The notes under the pieces are model-generated. The model saw only the letters and a list, made by a program, of their open reading frames with translations, was not told the origin of the DNA and ran no database searches. The position numbers and the translations under genes were made by a program. From an uncultured Eubacteriales bacterium (GTDB taxonomy: Bacteria > Bacillota > Clostridia > Oscillospirales > Oscillospiraceae), in the NCBI GenBank assembly GCA_900549405.1, contig URNZ01000006.1:1-64000 (forward strand): a stretch of DNA of 64,000 nucleotides. The letters are read 5' to 3'. Positions 53,597-62,032 of the stretch are shown here, piece after piece (position 1 is the first letter of the stretch; each line of letters starts with the position of its first letter).

Positions 53597-54469
53597 ATGG
53601 CCATGTTGATGCCGGGGGGACCGGTGGGCAAGGCGTTAAGTGAAAAGACCGCCCAGAATGCGGCCCGGCTGAGAGAGCTGGGCGTCACGGCCACCCTGGA
53701 GGTCATCCGGGTGGGCCAGCGGCCGGAGGACATGGCCTATGAGCGGGCGGCCATGAAGCGGGCCCAGGCCGTGGGCGTTCAGGTGCGCCAGACCCTGCTG
53801 CCCGCCGACGCCCGGCCTGAGGAGCTGGTGGCCGCCTTAGAGCGGGTGAACCGGGACGACGCCGTCCACGGCTGCCTGCTGTTCCGGCCCCTGCCGGAGC
53901 AGCTCTCCGCCCCCGGCCTCACCGAGACCCTGTGCCCGGAGAAGGACGTGGACGGCATGACCGCCGCGGGCCTGGGCGGGCTGATGACGGTGGAACGGGG
54001 CGGCTTTGCCCCCTGCACCGCCGCCGCCTGCATGGAGATGCTCCGCCACTACCGCATCCCCCTGCGGGGGAAGAACGTCACCGTGGTGGGCACCGGGCGC
54101 ACCGTGGGTATGCCCCTGGTGCTGCTGCTCATCCAGGAGGACGCCACCGTGTCCGCCTGCCACCTTCAGACCCCGCCGGAGCGGCGGATGGAGCTGTGCC
54201 GCACGGCGGACATCATCATCTCCGCCGCCGGGGCCGCCGGGGTCATTGACCGGGCGCACCTGGGCCGGGGACAGACCATTGTGGACATCGGCCTGAGCCC
54301 CGGGCCGGACGGGGAGCTGCTGGGGGACGTGGACTTTGACGCCGCCGAGCCCCTGGCCGCTGCCCTCACCCCCAAAAAGGGCGGCGTGGGCGCCGTGACC
54401 ACGGCGGTGCTCATGGCCCACACGGTGGAAGCGGCCCTGCGCAAATGCGGGCTGGAAGAATCATTCTGA
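53597..54469 (+). CDS. folD: Divergent FolD-type methylene-THF dehydrogenase/cyclohydrolase
   Basis: The product is 290 aa with the FolD two-domain fold: N-terminal catalytic domain, KDVDGM, and a Rossmann-type VVGTGRTVGMP with VDIGLSP and GGVGAVT. Key positions differ from E. coli FolD. The YxxxK lysine (K56) is Ala52, although Tyr48 is kept. The glutamine of QLPLP is Phe96 (FRPLP), and PCTPxG is PCTAAA. Such changes predict weak or no cyclohydrolase activity with possible dehydrogenase activity. The start follows TAGGAGGAACGCAC. It is 23 bp before folC. Confidence 0.85.
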   Translation: MAMLMPGGPVGKALSEKTAQNAARLRELGVTATLEVIRVGQRPEDMAYERAAMKRAQAVGVQVRQTLLPADARPEELVAALERVNRDDAVHGCLLFRPLPEQLSAPGLTETLCPEKDVDGMTAAGLGGLMTVERGGFAPCTAAACMEMLRHYRIPLRGKNVTVVGTGRTVGMPLVLLLIQEDATVSACHLQTPPERRMELCRTADIIISAAGAAGVIDRAHLGRGQTIVDIGLSPGPDGELLGDVDFDAAEPLAAALTPKKGGVGAVTTAVLMAHTVEAALRKCGLEESF

Positions 54470-54492
54470 CATTTTGAGAGGAGGTGCGGTGG

Positions 54493-55761
54493 ATGACGGG
54501 ACAGGAAGCGGTGGAACGGATCCACCAGGAGGCTTGGATCGGACGGGAGCCCGGGCTGAGCCGGATCACAAAGCTGCTGAGTATGGTGGGCGACCCCCAT
54601 AAGGCGCTGAAATTTGTCCACATCACCGGGACCAACGGAAAGGGCTCCACGGCGGCCATGACCGCCTCGATCCTGGCGGCTGCCGGGCTGCGGGTGGGTC
54701 TTTATACCTCGCCCCACCTGTGGCGCTTTCACGAGCGCTTTCAGGTGAGCGGCCAGCCCATCCCCGACGAGGCCCTGGGCCGCATCGGCGAGCGGGTCAT
54801 CCTGGCCGGGCGGCAGATGGACGACCCCGCCACCGAGTTCGAGCTGATGACCGCCCTGGGGATGCTCTATTTCCAGGAGGCCAAGTGCGACCTGGTGGTG
54901 CTGGAGGTGGGCCTGGGCGGACGGCTGGACTCCACCAACGTCATCCCCGCGCCGGAGGTGGCGGTGATCACCAACATCGGCCTGGAGCATGTGGAGCAGC
55001 TGGGGGACACCCACGCCAAGATCGCCAGAGAGAAGGCGGGCATCATCAAGCCCGGCTGCGACACCGTGCTGTATCACCAGCGCCGGGACGTGGAGGAGGT
55101 CGTCACCGACGCCTGCCGCCATGCGGGCAGCCCCATGACCGTCACCGACCCGGACAGCCTGAAGGTCCTGTCCACCGGGCGGGACGGCCAGGACTTCCTC
55201 TATCGGGGGGAGGGCCCCTATCACATCAACCTGCTGGGCCACTATCAGCTCAGCAACGCCCTCACCGCCCTGGACATCGCCGCCGTGCTCCGCCGCCGGG
55301 GCTGGCCCATTTGCCAGGAAGCGGTGCTGGAGGGCATGAAAAAGGCCGTGTGGCCCGCCCGCATGGAGCTGGCCCGCCGGGACCCGGACGTGATCCTGGA
55401 CGGCGGCCACAACCCCCAGTGCATGGGGGCCATCCGCCAGGCCCTGGAGGAGCTGTACCCCGGCAAGAAGATCTATTTCCTGGTGGGCGTGCTGGAGGAT
55501 AAGGACTATCACTCCATGGTGGGGCAGCTGCTGCCCTTGGCCAAGGCGTTCATCACCATCACCCCGGACAGCCAACGGGCCCTCCAGGCCCAGGCGCTGG
55601 CCGACTACCTCCGCGGCGAGGGGGCCGAGGCCCACTCCTGCGAGACGGTGCAGCAGGGCATGGAGAAGGCCCTGTCCATGGCCGGACCGGAGGACGTGGT
55701 GTGCGTGTGCGGCTCCCTGTACATGATCGGCGAGGCCCGCCACGTGCTGGGCCTGTGCTGA
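54493..55761 (+). CDS. folC: Folylpolyglutamate synthase/dihydrofolate synthase family
   Basis: The product is 422 aa, a Mur-ligase-like enzyme. The P-loop HITGTNGKGSTAAM is at about 38-51, and YTSPHLWRFHERF and VLEVGLGGRLDSTN follow. It adds glutamates to folates so that they stay in the cell; a dihydrofolate synthase role is possible. The ATG at 54493 follows GAGGAGGTGC. It closes the folate gene group. Confidence 0.93.
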   Translation: MTGQEAVERIHQEAWIGREPGLSRITKLLSMVGDPHKALKFVHITGTNGKGSTAAMTASILAAAGLRVGLYTSPHLWRFHERFQVSGQPIPDEALGRIGERVILAGRQMDDPATEFELMTALGMLYFQEAKCDLVVLEVGLGGRLDSTNVIPAPEVAVITNIGLEHVEQLGDTHAKIAREKAGIIKPGCDTVLYHQRRDVEEVVTDACRHAGSPMTVTDPDSLKVLSTGRDGQDFLYRGEGPYHINLLGHYQLSNALTALDIAAVLRRRGWPICQEAVLEGMKKAVWPARMELARRDPDVILDGGHNPQCMGAIRQALEELYPGKKIYFLVGVLEDKDYHSMVGQLLPLAKAFITITPDSQRALQAQALADYLRGEGAEAHSCETVQQGMEKALSMAGPEDVVCVCGSLYMIGEARHVLGLC

Positions 55762-55790
55762 CGGACTGAAAACAAGAAGAGAAGAGAGAC

Positions 55791-55820
55791 AAAGGACCCG
55801 CCGGAAACGGCGGGTCCTTT
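55791..55820 (+). terminator. Terminator after folC
   Basis: AAAGGACCCGCCG and CGGCGGGTCCTTT pair around GAAA. The symmetrical stem ends with TTTGT. Confidence 0.85.
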
Positions 55821-55847
55821 GTCATAAAATGTTTACACAAAATGCAA

Positions 55848-55875
55848 TTGCAATCTCGCTCCGGCGTGATATGAT
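55848..55875 (+). promoter_or_regulatory. Probable promoter of proC-proB-proA
   Basis: TTGCAA (55848-55853) and TATGAT (55870-55875) are 16 bp apart, 46 bp before proC. Confidence 0.55.
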
Positions 55876-55921
55876 AAAAGGGACATAGTCCCGGGGCGCC
55901 GGGGCGAAGGAGGCACGACTT

Positions 55922-56725
55922 ATGTTTCAGTCTATCGGATTTTTAGGCACCGGCCGGATGGGCGGGGCCCTGGCCCAGGCGGCGGTGAAGGGGGCCGGGG
56001 GAGCGGCGGTGCTGCTTGCTAACCGCACCCCGGCCAAGGCCCAGGCCCTGGCCGACCAGCTGGGCTGTCAGGCCACGGACAACCAGACGGTGGCCGCCCG
56101 GTGTGAACTTATTTTCCTGGGGGTAAAGCCCCAGATGATGGCGGGATTGCTGGAGTCCATCGCGCCGACGTTGGCGGCGCGGAAGGACCGGTTCGTCCTG
56201 GCCTCCATGGCGGCGGGCCTCACCGCCCGGCGCATCCAGGAGCTGGCGGGGGGGAATTACCCCGTCATCCGCCTGATGCCCAACACTCCTGTGGCGGTGG
56301 GGGCCGGGGTCATCCAGTTCTGCGGCCGGGATACCAGGGAAGAGGAGCTGGAGGACTTTCAGACCCTGCTGGCCCCGGCGGGTCTGGTGGACCAGGTGGA
56401 CGAGGGGCTGATCGACGCGGCCTGCGCCGTCTCCGGCTGCGGCCCCGCCTTCTGCGCCCTGCTGGCCGAGGCCCTGGCCGACGGCGCGGTGGCCTGCGGG
56501 CTGCCCCGGGCCAAGGCCCAGCGCTATGCCGCCCAGACCATGGAGGGCACGGCCAGGCTGATGCGCCAGACCGGCCAGCACCCCGGCGTGATGAAGGACG
56601 CGGTGTGCTCCCCCGGGGGCAGCACCATCCAGGGCGTGCGGGTGCTGGAGGAGAAGGGCTTTCGGGCCGCGGCCATGGACGCGGTGATCGCCGCCTTTGA
56701 AAAGACCCAGGCCCTGGGCAAGTGA
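55922..56725 (+). CDS. proC: Pyrroline-5-carboxylate reductase
   Basis: The product is 267 aa. The Rossmann start IGFLGTGRMGGALAQA and the C-terminal ProC signature (VCSPGGSTIQGVRVLEEKGF, about 225-244) are clear. It reduces P5C to proline with NAD(P)H. It is the first gene of a proC-proB-proA order, so all steps from glutamate to proline are here. The start follows GAAGGAGGCACGACTT. Confidence 0.95.
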   Translation: MFQSIGFLGTGRMGGALAQAAVKGAGGAAVLLANRTPAKAQALADQLGCQATDNQTVAARCELIFLGVKPQMMAGLLESIAPTLAARKDRFVLASMAAGLTARRIQELAGGNYPVIRLMPNTPVAVGAGVIQFCGRDTREEELEDFQTLLAPAGLVDQVDEGLIDAACAVSGCGPAFCALLAEALADGAVACGLPRAKAQRYAAQTMEGTARLMRQTGQHPGVMKDAVCSPGGSTIQGVRVLEEKGFRAAAMDAVIAAFEKTQALGK

Positions 56726-56744
56726 CGATAAGGGAGACAGATAT

Positions 56745-57512
56745 ATGCGTATCGTGGTAAAAGTGGGCACCTCTACCCTGGCGCACGCCACCGGGCGGCT
56801 GAACATCCGCCATGTGGAGCAGCTGGTGAAGGTGCTGTCCGACCTGAAAAACGCGGGGCACGAGATGATTTTGGTGTCCTCCGGCGCCATCGGCATGGGG
56901 GTGGGCAAGCTGAATCTGCCCGGACGCCCCGGCGACATGCCCACCAAACAGGCCGCCGCCGCCGTGGGCCAGTGCGAGCTGATGTATACCTATGACAAGC
57001 TGTTCTCCGAGTATAACCACACGGTGGCCCAGATCCTGCTCACCGGGGAGGACGTGGACCACGCGGACCGGCGGCGGAACTTTGAAAACACCATGTCCCG
57101 CCTGCTGGAGCTGGGGGCCCTGCCCATCATCAACGAGAACGACACCATCGCCACCGAGGAGATCAAGGTGGGCGACAACGATACCCTGGGCGCCATCGTG
57201 GCCTGCTCGGCCAAGGCCGACCTGCTGGTGCTGCTCAGCGACATCGAGGGGCTGTACACCGCCGACCCCCGCCATGACCCCGCCGCCCGGCTGATCCCCG
57301 TGGTGGAGGAGGTCACCCCCGACATCCTGGCCCTGGCCGGGGAGAAGGGCAGCGACCTGGCCACCGGCGGCATGGCGACGAAACTCCGGGCCGCCCAGAT
57401 GGCCACCGCCCAGGGCTGTGACATGGTCATCACCAACGGCGAGCACCCGGAGGTGCTGTATGACATCGCCGAGGGCAAGGCCGTGGGCACAAGATTCGTG
57501 GCGAAGAAGTGA
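56745..57512 (+). CDS. proB: Glutamate 5-kinase, short form without PUA domain
   Basis: The product is 255 aa, only the amino-acid-kinase domain. KVGTSTLAH, SSGAIGMGVGKL, NENDTIATEEI and LATGGMATKLRAA are seen. E. coli ProB is about 367 aa because of a C-terminal PUA domain, which is absent here. It phosphorylates glutamate for proline synthesis and is usually feedback-inhibited by proline. The ATG at 56745 follows AAGGGAGACAG. Confidence 0.95.
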   Translation: MRIVVKVGTSTLAHATGRLNIRHVEQLVKVLSDLKNAGHEMILVSSGAIGMGVGKLNLPGRPGDMPTKQAAAAVGQCELMYTYDKLFSEYNHTVAQILLTGEDVDHADRRRNFENTMSRLLELGALPIINENDTIATEEIKVGDNDTLGAIVACSAKADLLVLLSDIEGLYTADPRHDPAARLIPVVEEVTPDILALAGEKGSDLATGGMATKLRAAQMATAQGCDMVITNGEHPEVLYDIAEGKAVGTRFVAKK

Positions 57513-57513
57513 A

Positions 57514-57690
57514 GAAAAAAGCCTTCCCCTGGGGCCGATTCCCCTTATCAAGGGGAAATGTCCCGAAGGGACAAAAGGGATAGGGCAGGTGCCCCAGTGG
57601 GCACACTGGGGCGGATGAGGGGAACGCCGAAGGGCTGGGAACTGTTGCACCAGAACGGATATAGCCTTCCCCCAGGGGAAGGCTATTGGC
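57514..57690. repeat. Composite family A element, second type, copy 1
   Basis: The left end AAAAAAGCCTTCCCC is followed by a GGGGAAATGTCCC/GGGACAAAAGGG section, GGTGCCCC...CGGATGAGGGGAACGCCG, and a right hairpin AGCCTTCCCC/GGGGAAGGCT. The CGGATGAGGGGAACGCCG part and right hairpin recur at 61.9 kb. It fills the proB-proA gap. Confidence 0.75.
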
Positions 57691-57732
57691 GGATGTTATT
57701 TGTCTACATGAAAATTCAAGGAGATGATCTCA

Positions 57733-58989
57733 ATGACCACACAGGAGCTGCTGCTGCGGGCCCGGGGGGCCAAGGACGCCATGGCCATGGCGGACACGCA
57801 GACCAAGGACCGGGCGCTGCTGGCCATGGCCGACGCCCTGGAGGCGGAGCAGGAGAAGATCCTGGCCGCCAACGCCCAGGACCTGGAGCAGGCCAGAGGC
57901 ACCGTGAGCGACGTGATGCTGGACCGGCTGGCCCTGTCCCCGGAGCGCATCCGGGGCATGGCCCAGGGCATCCGGGAGGTGGCCGCCCTGCCCGACCCGG
58001 TGGGGGAGGTGCTGGCCCGGGTGGAGCGGCCCAACGGCCTGGTGATCGAAAAGACCGCCGTGCCCATGGGGGTCATCGCCATCATCTATGAGAGCCGGCC
58101 CAACGTCACCTCTGACGCGGCGGCCCTGGCGTTAAAGGCCGGGTCTGCCTGCGTGCTGCGGGGCGGGAAGGAGGCCCACTGGTCCGCCGGGGCCATTGTG
58201 GCCGCCCTGAAAAAGGGCATGGAGCAGGCGGGCCTATCCCAGGATGCCCTCCAGCTGGTGGAGGACACCAGCCGGGACAGCGCCAACCAGCTGATGCAGG
58301 CCCGGGGCCTGGTGGACCTGCTCATCCCCCGCGGGGGCGCGGGGCTCATCCGGGCCTGCGTGGACAACGCGACTGTGCCCGTGCTGGAGACGGGCACGGG
58401 CATCTGCCACATCTATGTGGACAAGGACGCCGACCAGGACAAGGCCCTGAACATCCTGGAAAACGCCAAGTGCAGCCGCCCCAGCGTGTGCAACGCCGCC
58501 GAGGTGTGCCTGGTCCACCGGGACATCGCGAAAGAATTCCTGCCCAAGTTCCACAAGCGCATAGTGGAGGACCGGGCCAAGGCCGGGCTGCACCCGGTGC
58601 AGCTGCGCCTGGACGAGACCGCCGTCGCCATCATCCCCGGGGAGAAGGCGGGGGAGCGGGACTTTGACACGGAGTTTTTGGACTATGTGATGGCCGTGGC
58701 CGTGGTGGACGGCGTGGAACAGGCCATCGACCACATCGCAAAACACTCCACCGGCCACAGCGACTGCATCGTCACCGAAAACGCCGCCGCCGCCCGCCTG
58801 TTCCAGACACGGGTGGACTCCGCCGCCGTCTATTGGAATGCCTCCACCCGCTTTACCGACGGGGGGGAGTTCGGTCTGGGCTGCGAGATGGGCATCTCCA
58901 CCCAAAAGCTCCACGCCCGGGGTCCCCTGGGCCTGCGGGAGCTGTGTACATTCAAATTCCTCATCCGGGGGGACGGTCAGATCCGCTGA
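57733..58989 (+). CDS. proA: Glutamate-5-semialdehyde dehydrogenase (gamma-glutamyl phosphate reductase)
   Basis: The product is 418 aa. The catalytic Cys is in [15 protein letters not shown] (about 248-262), and the C-terminal [20 protein letters not shown] is conserved. It reduces gamma-glutamyl phosphate to glutamate semialdehyde. The ATG at 57733 follows AAGGAGATGATC with good spacing, so I preferred it to the ATG at 57724. Confidence 0.96.
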   Translation: MTTQELLLRARGAKDAMAMADTQTKDRALLAMADALEAEQEKILAANAQDLEQARGTVSDVMLDRLALSPERIRGMAQGIREVAALPDPVGEVLARVERPNGLVIEKTAVPMGVIAIIYESRPNVTSDAAALALKAGSACVLRGGKEAHWSAGAIVAALKKGMEQAGLSQDALQLVEDTSRDSANQLMQARGLVDLLIPRGGAGLIRACVDNATVPVLETGTGICHIYVDKDADQDKALNILENAKCSRPSVCNAAEVCLVHRDIAKEFLPKFHKRIVEDRAKAGLHPVQLRLDETAVAIIPGEKAGERDFDTEFLDYVMAVAVVDGVEQAIDHIAKHSTGHSDCIVTENAAAARLFQTRVDSAAVYWNASTRFTDGGEFGLGCEMGISTQKLHARGPLGLRELCTFKFLIRGDGQIR

Positions 58990-59036
58990 CTGCCGCCGCC
59001 GAAGAGAAGCGTTTTTCCCAAGAGGTTGAAGACTTT

Positions 59037-59531
59037 ATGAACCGTTATATGCGAGAATTTGTCACCACCACCGAGGAGCTGCTGGGCAGCGACACGGTGC
59101 GCAGCATGGGCCAGTGGAAGCACCACGGCCCCATCACCACATTGGACCACTCGTTGTTTGTGGCCTATCTGTCCTATCGCTGGGCCAGGTTCCTCCATCT
59201 GGACGCCCGGGCCGCCGCACGGGGCGGACTGCTCCACGATTTGTATCTGTATGACTCCAAGGACAAGAGCGCCCACCCGGGCTGGCAGTGCTTTGACCAC
59301 CCCAGGGCGGCGGCGAAAAACGCCCAGGCGCTGACGGAGCTGAGCCCCAAAGAGCGCAACATCATCCTATCCCATATGTGGCCCCTTGGGGGGCAGCTGC
59401 CCCGGTCCCCGGAGGCGTGGCTGGTGGACCTGGTGGACACCATCTGCGCCGGGCTGGAGGTGTTCCGCATCTATCACCCCGCCAAGCTGCGCCGCCGCCT
59501 GGGCGTGACGCCCATTGCGGGGACGACCTGA
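59037..59531 (+). CDS. HD-domain phosphohydrolase-like protein
   Basis: The product is 164 aa. The HD pattern is visible: LDHSLFVAYLSYRWAR (first His) and GGLLHDLYLYD (HD pair), with a later Asp in LVDLVDTIC. The family hydrolyses nucleotide or other phosphates, but the substrate is unknown. It begins 47 bp after proA with GAGG 12 nt before the ATG, so it may be read with the pro genes. Confidence 0.8.
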   Translation: MNRYMREFVTTTEELLGSDTVRSMGQWKHHGPITTLDHSLFVAYLSYRWARFLHLDARAAARGGLLHDLYLYDSKDKSAHPGWQCFDHPRAAAKNAQALTELSPKERNIILSHMWPLGGQLPRSPEAWLVDLVDTICAGLEVFRIYHPAKLRRRLGVTPIAGTT

Positions 59532-59623
59532 TTTTGGACGGGGAGAGGCCGGGACAAAACCCCAAAATCGGGCGATGTTGCGGGGAAAATCGTGCTTTCT
59601 GGCCCAGTTTAAAAATTTTCATC

Positions 59624-59836
59624 TTGTCAGGGGGAAAAAACCCTGATAATATGCTATAATGTACGCGACAGCGCTGCCGAACACGCCGGGCGGTCCCGGC
59701 TGGCGGAGGGCGGCGCAAGAGAGAAGAGCGGCCTGCCCGCGCTTTGTGCGGGCACCCTGAACCAAAAAAATAAAAACGAGAGGCGGCGCAAACCGCAGCG
59801 GGACCGGACTGCGCCGACGAAATGGGAGGACAAAAC
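59624..59836 (+). promoter_or_regulatory. Promoter and long structured leader of prs
   Basis: TGCTATAAT (59652-59660) is an extended -10; TTGTCA (59624-59629) with GATAAT (59645-59650) is an alternative. About 170 nt of untranslated leader follow, with hairpins such as TGCCCGC/GCGGGCA (about 59733-59754) and a GGCGGCGCAAACC region near the start codon. No known riboswitch class is recognised. Confidence 0.5.
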
Positions 59837-60820
59837 ATGATCGCACACGGGAAGGATATTAAGGTCTTTACCGGAAATTCCAATCCGCAGCTGGCCAAAG
59901 ACATCTGCGCAGAACTGGGCATCCCCCTGGGCAATTCCGAGGTGGGCGCTTTCTCCGACGGGGAGAACTTCGCCTCTATCTATGAGACGGTGCGCGGCTC
60001 CGACGTCTTTGTGGTCCAGTCCACCTGCTCCTTTGAGAAGGACGGCAAGCCCGGCACGGTGAACGACTCGCTGATGGAGCTGCTTATTATGATCGACGCC
60101 CTGAAGCGGGCCTCCGCCGGACGGATCACCGCCGTGATCCCCTATTTCGGCTATGCCCGTCAGGACCGGAAGACCAAGCCCCGCGACCCCATCTCTGCCA
60201 AGCTGGTGGCCAACCTGATCACCACTGCCGGCGCTGACCGGGTGCTGACCATGGACCTGCACGCCAACCAGATCCAGGGCTTCTTCGACATCCCGGTGGA
60301 CAACCTGCTGGGCTCCCCCATCTTTGTGGACCACTTCATCGAGAAGTATGCCTCCTGCCACGACGACACCATGGTGGTGTCCCCCGACGTGGGCTCTGTG
60401 GCCCGTGCCCGGGCCTTCGCCCAGAAGCTGAACATGCCCCTGGCCATTGTGGACAAGCGCCGCCAGAAGGCCAACTCCTCTGAGGTGATGAACATCATCG
60501 GCGAGGTCGAGGGCAAGCACGTCATCCTGCTGGACGACATGGTGGACACCGGCGGGTCCCTGTGCCACGCCGCCAAGGCCCTGGTGGAGATCGGCCACGC
60601 CAAGGACGTGACCGCCTGCGCCTCCCACGGCGTGCTGTCCGGCCCTGCCATCCAGCGCATCACCGACAGCGTGCTGGACGAGGTGGTCTTCCTGAACACC
60701 ATCCCGCCCCGCCACGGTCAGCACTGCGACAAGATCAAGTATATCTCCGTGGCCCACCTGTTTGCCGAGGCCATCAGCCACATCTACATGGAGACCTCCG
60801 TCTCCCCCCTGTTCCTGTAA
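59837..60820 (+). CDS. prs: Ribose-phosphate pyrophosphokinase
   Basis: The product is 327 aa. Motifs include FSDGENFASIYETVRGSDVF, the flexible catalytic loop YARQDRKTKPRDPISAKL, VSPDVGSVARARAFA and the PRPP loop VILLDDMVDTGGSL. It makes PRPP for nucleotide, histidine and tryptophan synthesis. I chose the ATG at 59837 because GGAGG (59824-59828) lies before it; the ATG at 59822 would overlap that site. Confidence 0.95.
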   Translation: MIAHGKDIKVFTGNSNPQLAKDICAELGIPLGNSEVGAFSDGENFASIYETVRGSDVFVVQSTCSFEKDGKPGTVNDSLMELLIMIDALKRASAGRITAVIPYFGYARQDRKTKPRDPISAKLVANLITTAGADRVLTMDLHANQIQGFFDIPVDNLLGSPIFVDHFIEKYASCHDDTMVVSPDVGSVARARAFAQKLNMPLAIVDKRRQKANSSEVMNIIGEVEGKHVILLDDMVDTGGSLCHAAKALVEIGHAKDVTACASHGVLSGPAIQRITDSVLDEVVFLNTIPPRHGQHCDKIKYISVAHLFAEAISHIYMETSVSPLFL

Positions 60821-60845
60821 TAGGGCACAACTGAAAAAGACCAAC

Positions 60846-60871
60846 AGGGGCGGGTAGCTTTACCCGCCCCT
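60846..60871 (+). terminator. Terminator after prs
   Basis: AGGGGCGGGTA and TACCCGCCCCT form a stem around GCTT, followed by TGTGG. The T run is weak. Confidence 0.6.
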
Positions 60872-60895
60872 TGTGGCACTGTCATAAAGGAGATA

Positions 60896-61233
60896 AGCCT
60901 TCCCCACGCAGGGGGGAAGGTGCCCCGAAGGGGCGGATGAGGGGGACCTGCGGGGGTGCATCCGTTGTCGACGGGCGGACACGGAGGTCCGCCCCTACGG
61001 CGTGTCACGATGGCTCTTGTAGGGGCCGACCTTTGCGCAGCCGTTGGCGACGAAGGAGCCTTACGGATGCGGCATACCCCTTGCGGGTACTGTGTCGGCC
61101 CGCGATGACCGGCGCACCATCGATACTCACCCTCATCCGTCATGGCTGCGCCATGCCACCTTCCCTATCCCTTTTGTCCCTTCGGGACATTTCCCCTTGA
61201 CAAGGGAAATCGGCCCCCTGGGAGGGGGAAGGA
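60896..61233. repeat. Composite palindromic element, long form, copy 2
   Basis: This copy nearly matches 36388-36672, including the two family B units and the 60-bp nested insert. At its right end it also has the GGGACATTTCCCC section seen inverted at 57.5 kb and a family A end (CCCCCTGGGAGGGGGAAGG). It fills the prs-pth gap. Confidence 0.85.
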
Positions 61234-61266
61234 TAAATTTTAAAACCATCAAAGCGAGGAAACATT

Positions 61267-61857
61267 ATGTTTGGAAAAAATTCCGGCGGGGCGGCCTGGC
61301 TGCTGGTCTGTTTGGGCAACCCGGGGGATAAATATGAGAATACCCGGCACAACGTGGGCTTTATGGTGGCCGACGAGATCGGCGAGCGGCAGAACGCCCC
61401 CATCCAGAAGCTGAAGTTCAAGGCCCTGACCAACCTGTTCACCATCTCCGGCCAGAAAGTCCTGGTGATGAAGCCGATTACCTATATGAACCTGTCCGGG
61501 GAGGCGGTGCGCCAGGCGGTGGACTTTTATAAGATCCAGCCCGACCACGTGCTCGTTGTCTCTGACGACACCGCCCTGGCCCTGGGCCGCCTGCGCATCC
61601 GCAAGGGCGGCTCCGCCGGGGGACACAACGGCCTGAAGAACATCATCCTCCACCTGGGCACCGACCAGTTCCCCCGGCTGCGGGTGGGCGTTGGGGAGAA
61701 GCCCCACCCCGACTATGACATGGCCGACTGGGTGCTGGGCAAGTTCACCGGGGAGGACAAAAAGACCATGGACGCCGCAGTAAAACGCGCTGCCGACGCC
61801 ATCGAGTGTATTTTGGCCGAGGGATTGGACCGGGGGATGAACCGGTTTAATGGGTGA
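61267..61857 (+). CDS. pth: Peptidyl-tRNA hydrolase
   Basis: The product is 196 aa. GNPGDKYENTRHNVGF (about 18-33) holds the catalytic His. KPITYMNLSGEAV and SDDTALALGRLRIRKGGSAG follow with the conserved Asp. It frees tRNA from stalled peptidyl-tRNA. The short N-terminal extension (MFGKNSGGAAW) is clostridial in style. pth-mfd is a common Gram-positive pair, often next to prs. Confidence 0.95.
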   Translation: MFGKNSGGAAWLLVCLGNPGDKYENTRHNVGFMVADEIGERQNAPIQKLKFKALTNLFTISGQKVLVMKPITYMNLSGEAVRQAVDFYKIQPDHVLVVSDDTALALGRLRIRKGGSAGGHNGLKNIILHLGTDQFPRLRVGVGEKPHPDYDMADWVLGKFTGEDKKTMDAAVKRAADAIECILAEGLDRGMNRFNG

Positions 61858-61863
61858 GGTGGC

Positions 61864-61977
61864 CCCAAAAGCCTTCCCCTGGGGGAAGGTGCCCCAACGG
61901 GGCGGATGAGGGGAACGCCGAAGGGCTGAGAGCTGTTGCATCGGGACGGATATAGCCTTCCCCCAGGGGAAGGCTGA
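61864..61977. repeat. Composite family A element, second type, copy 2
   Basis: AAAGCCTTCCCC...GGGGAAGGTGCCCC, CGGATGAGGGGAACGCCG and a right hairpin AGCCTTCCCCC/GGGGAAGGCT are present. It shares about 80 bp with the element at 57.6 kb. It fills the pth-mfd gap. Confidence 0.8.
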
Positions 61978-62032
61978 TCTTACCCCCTTTTGCACCCACA
62001 TACTTCCAAATTTTTCAAGAGAGGTCCTGTTT

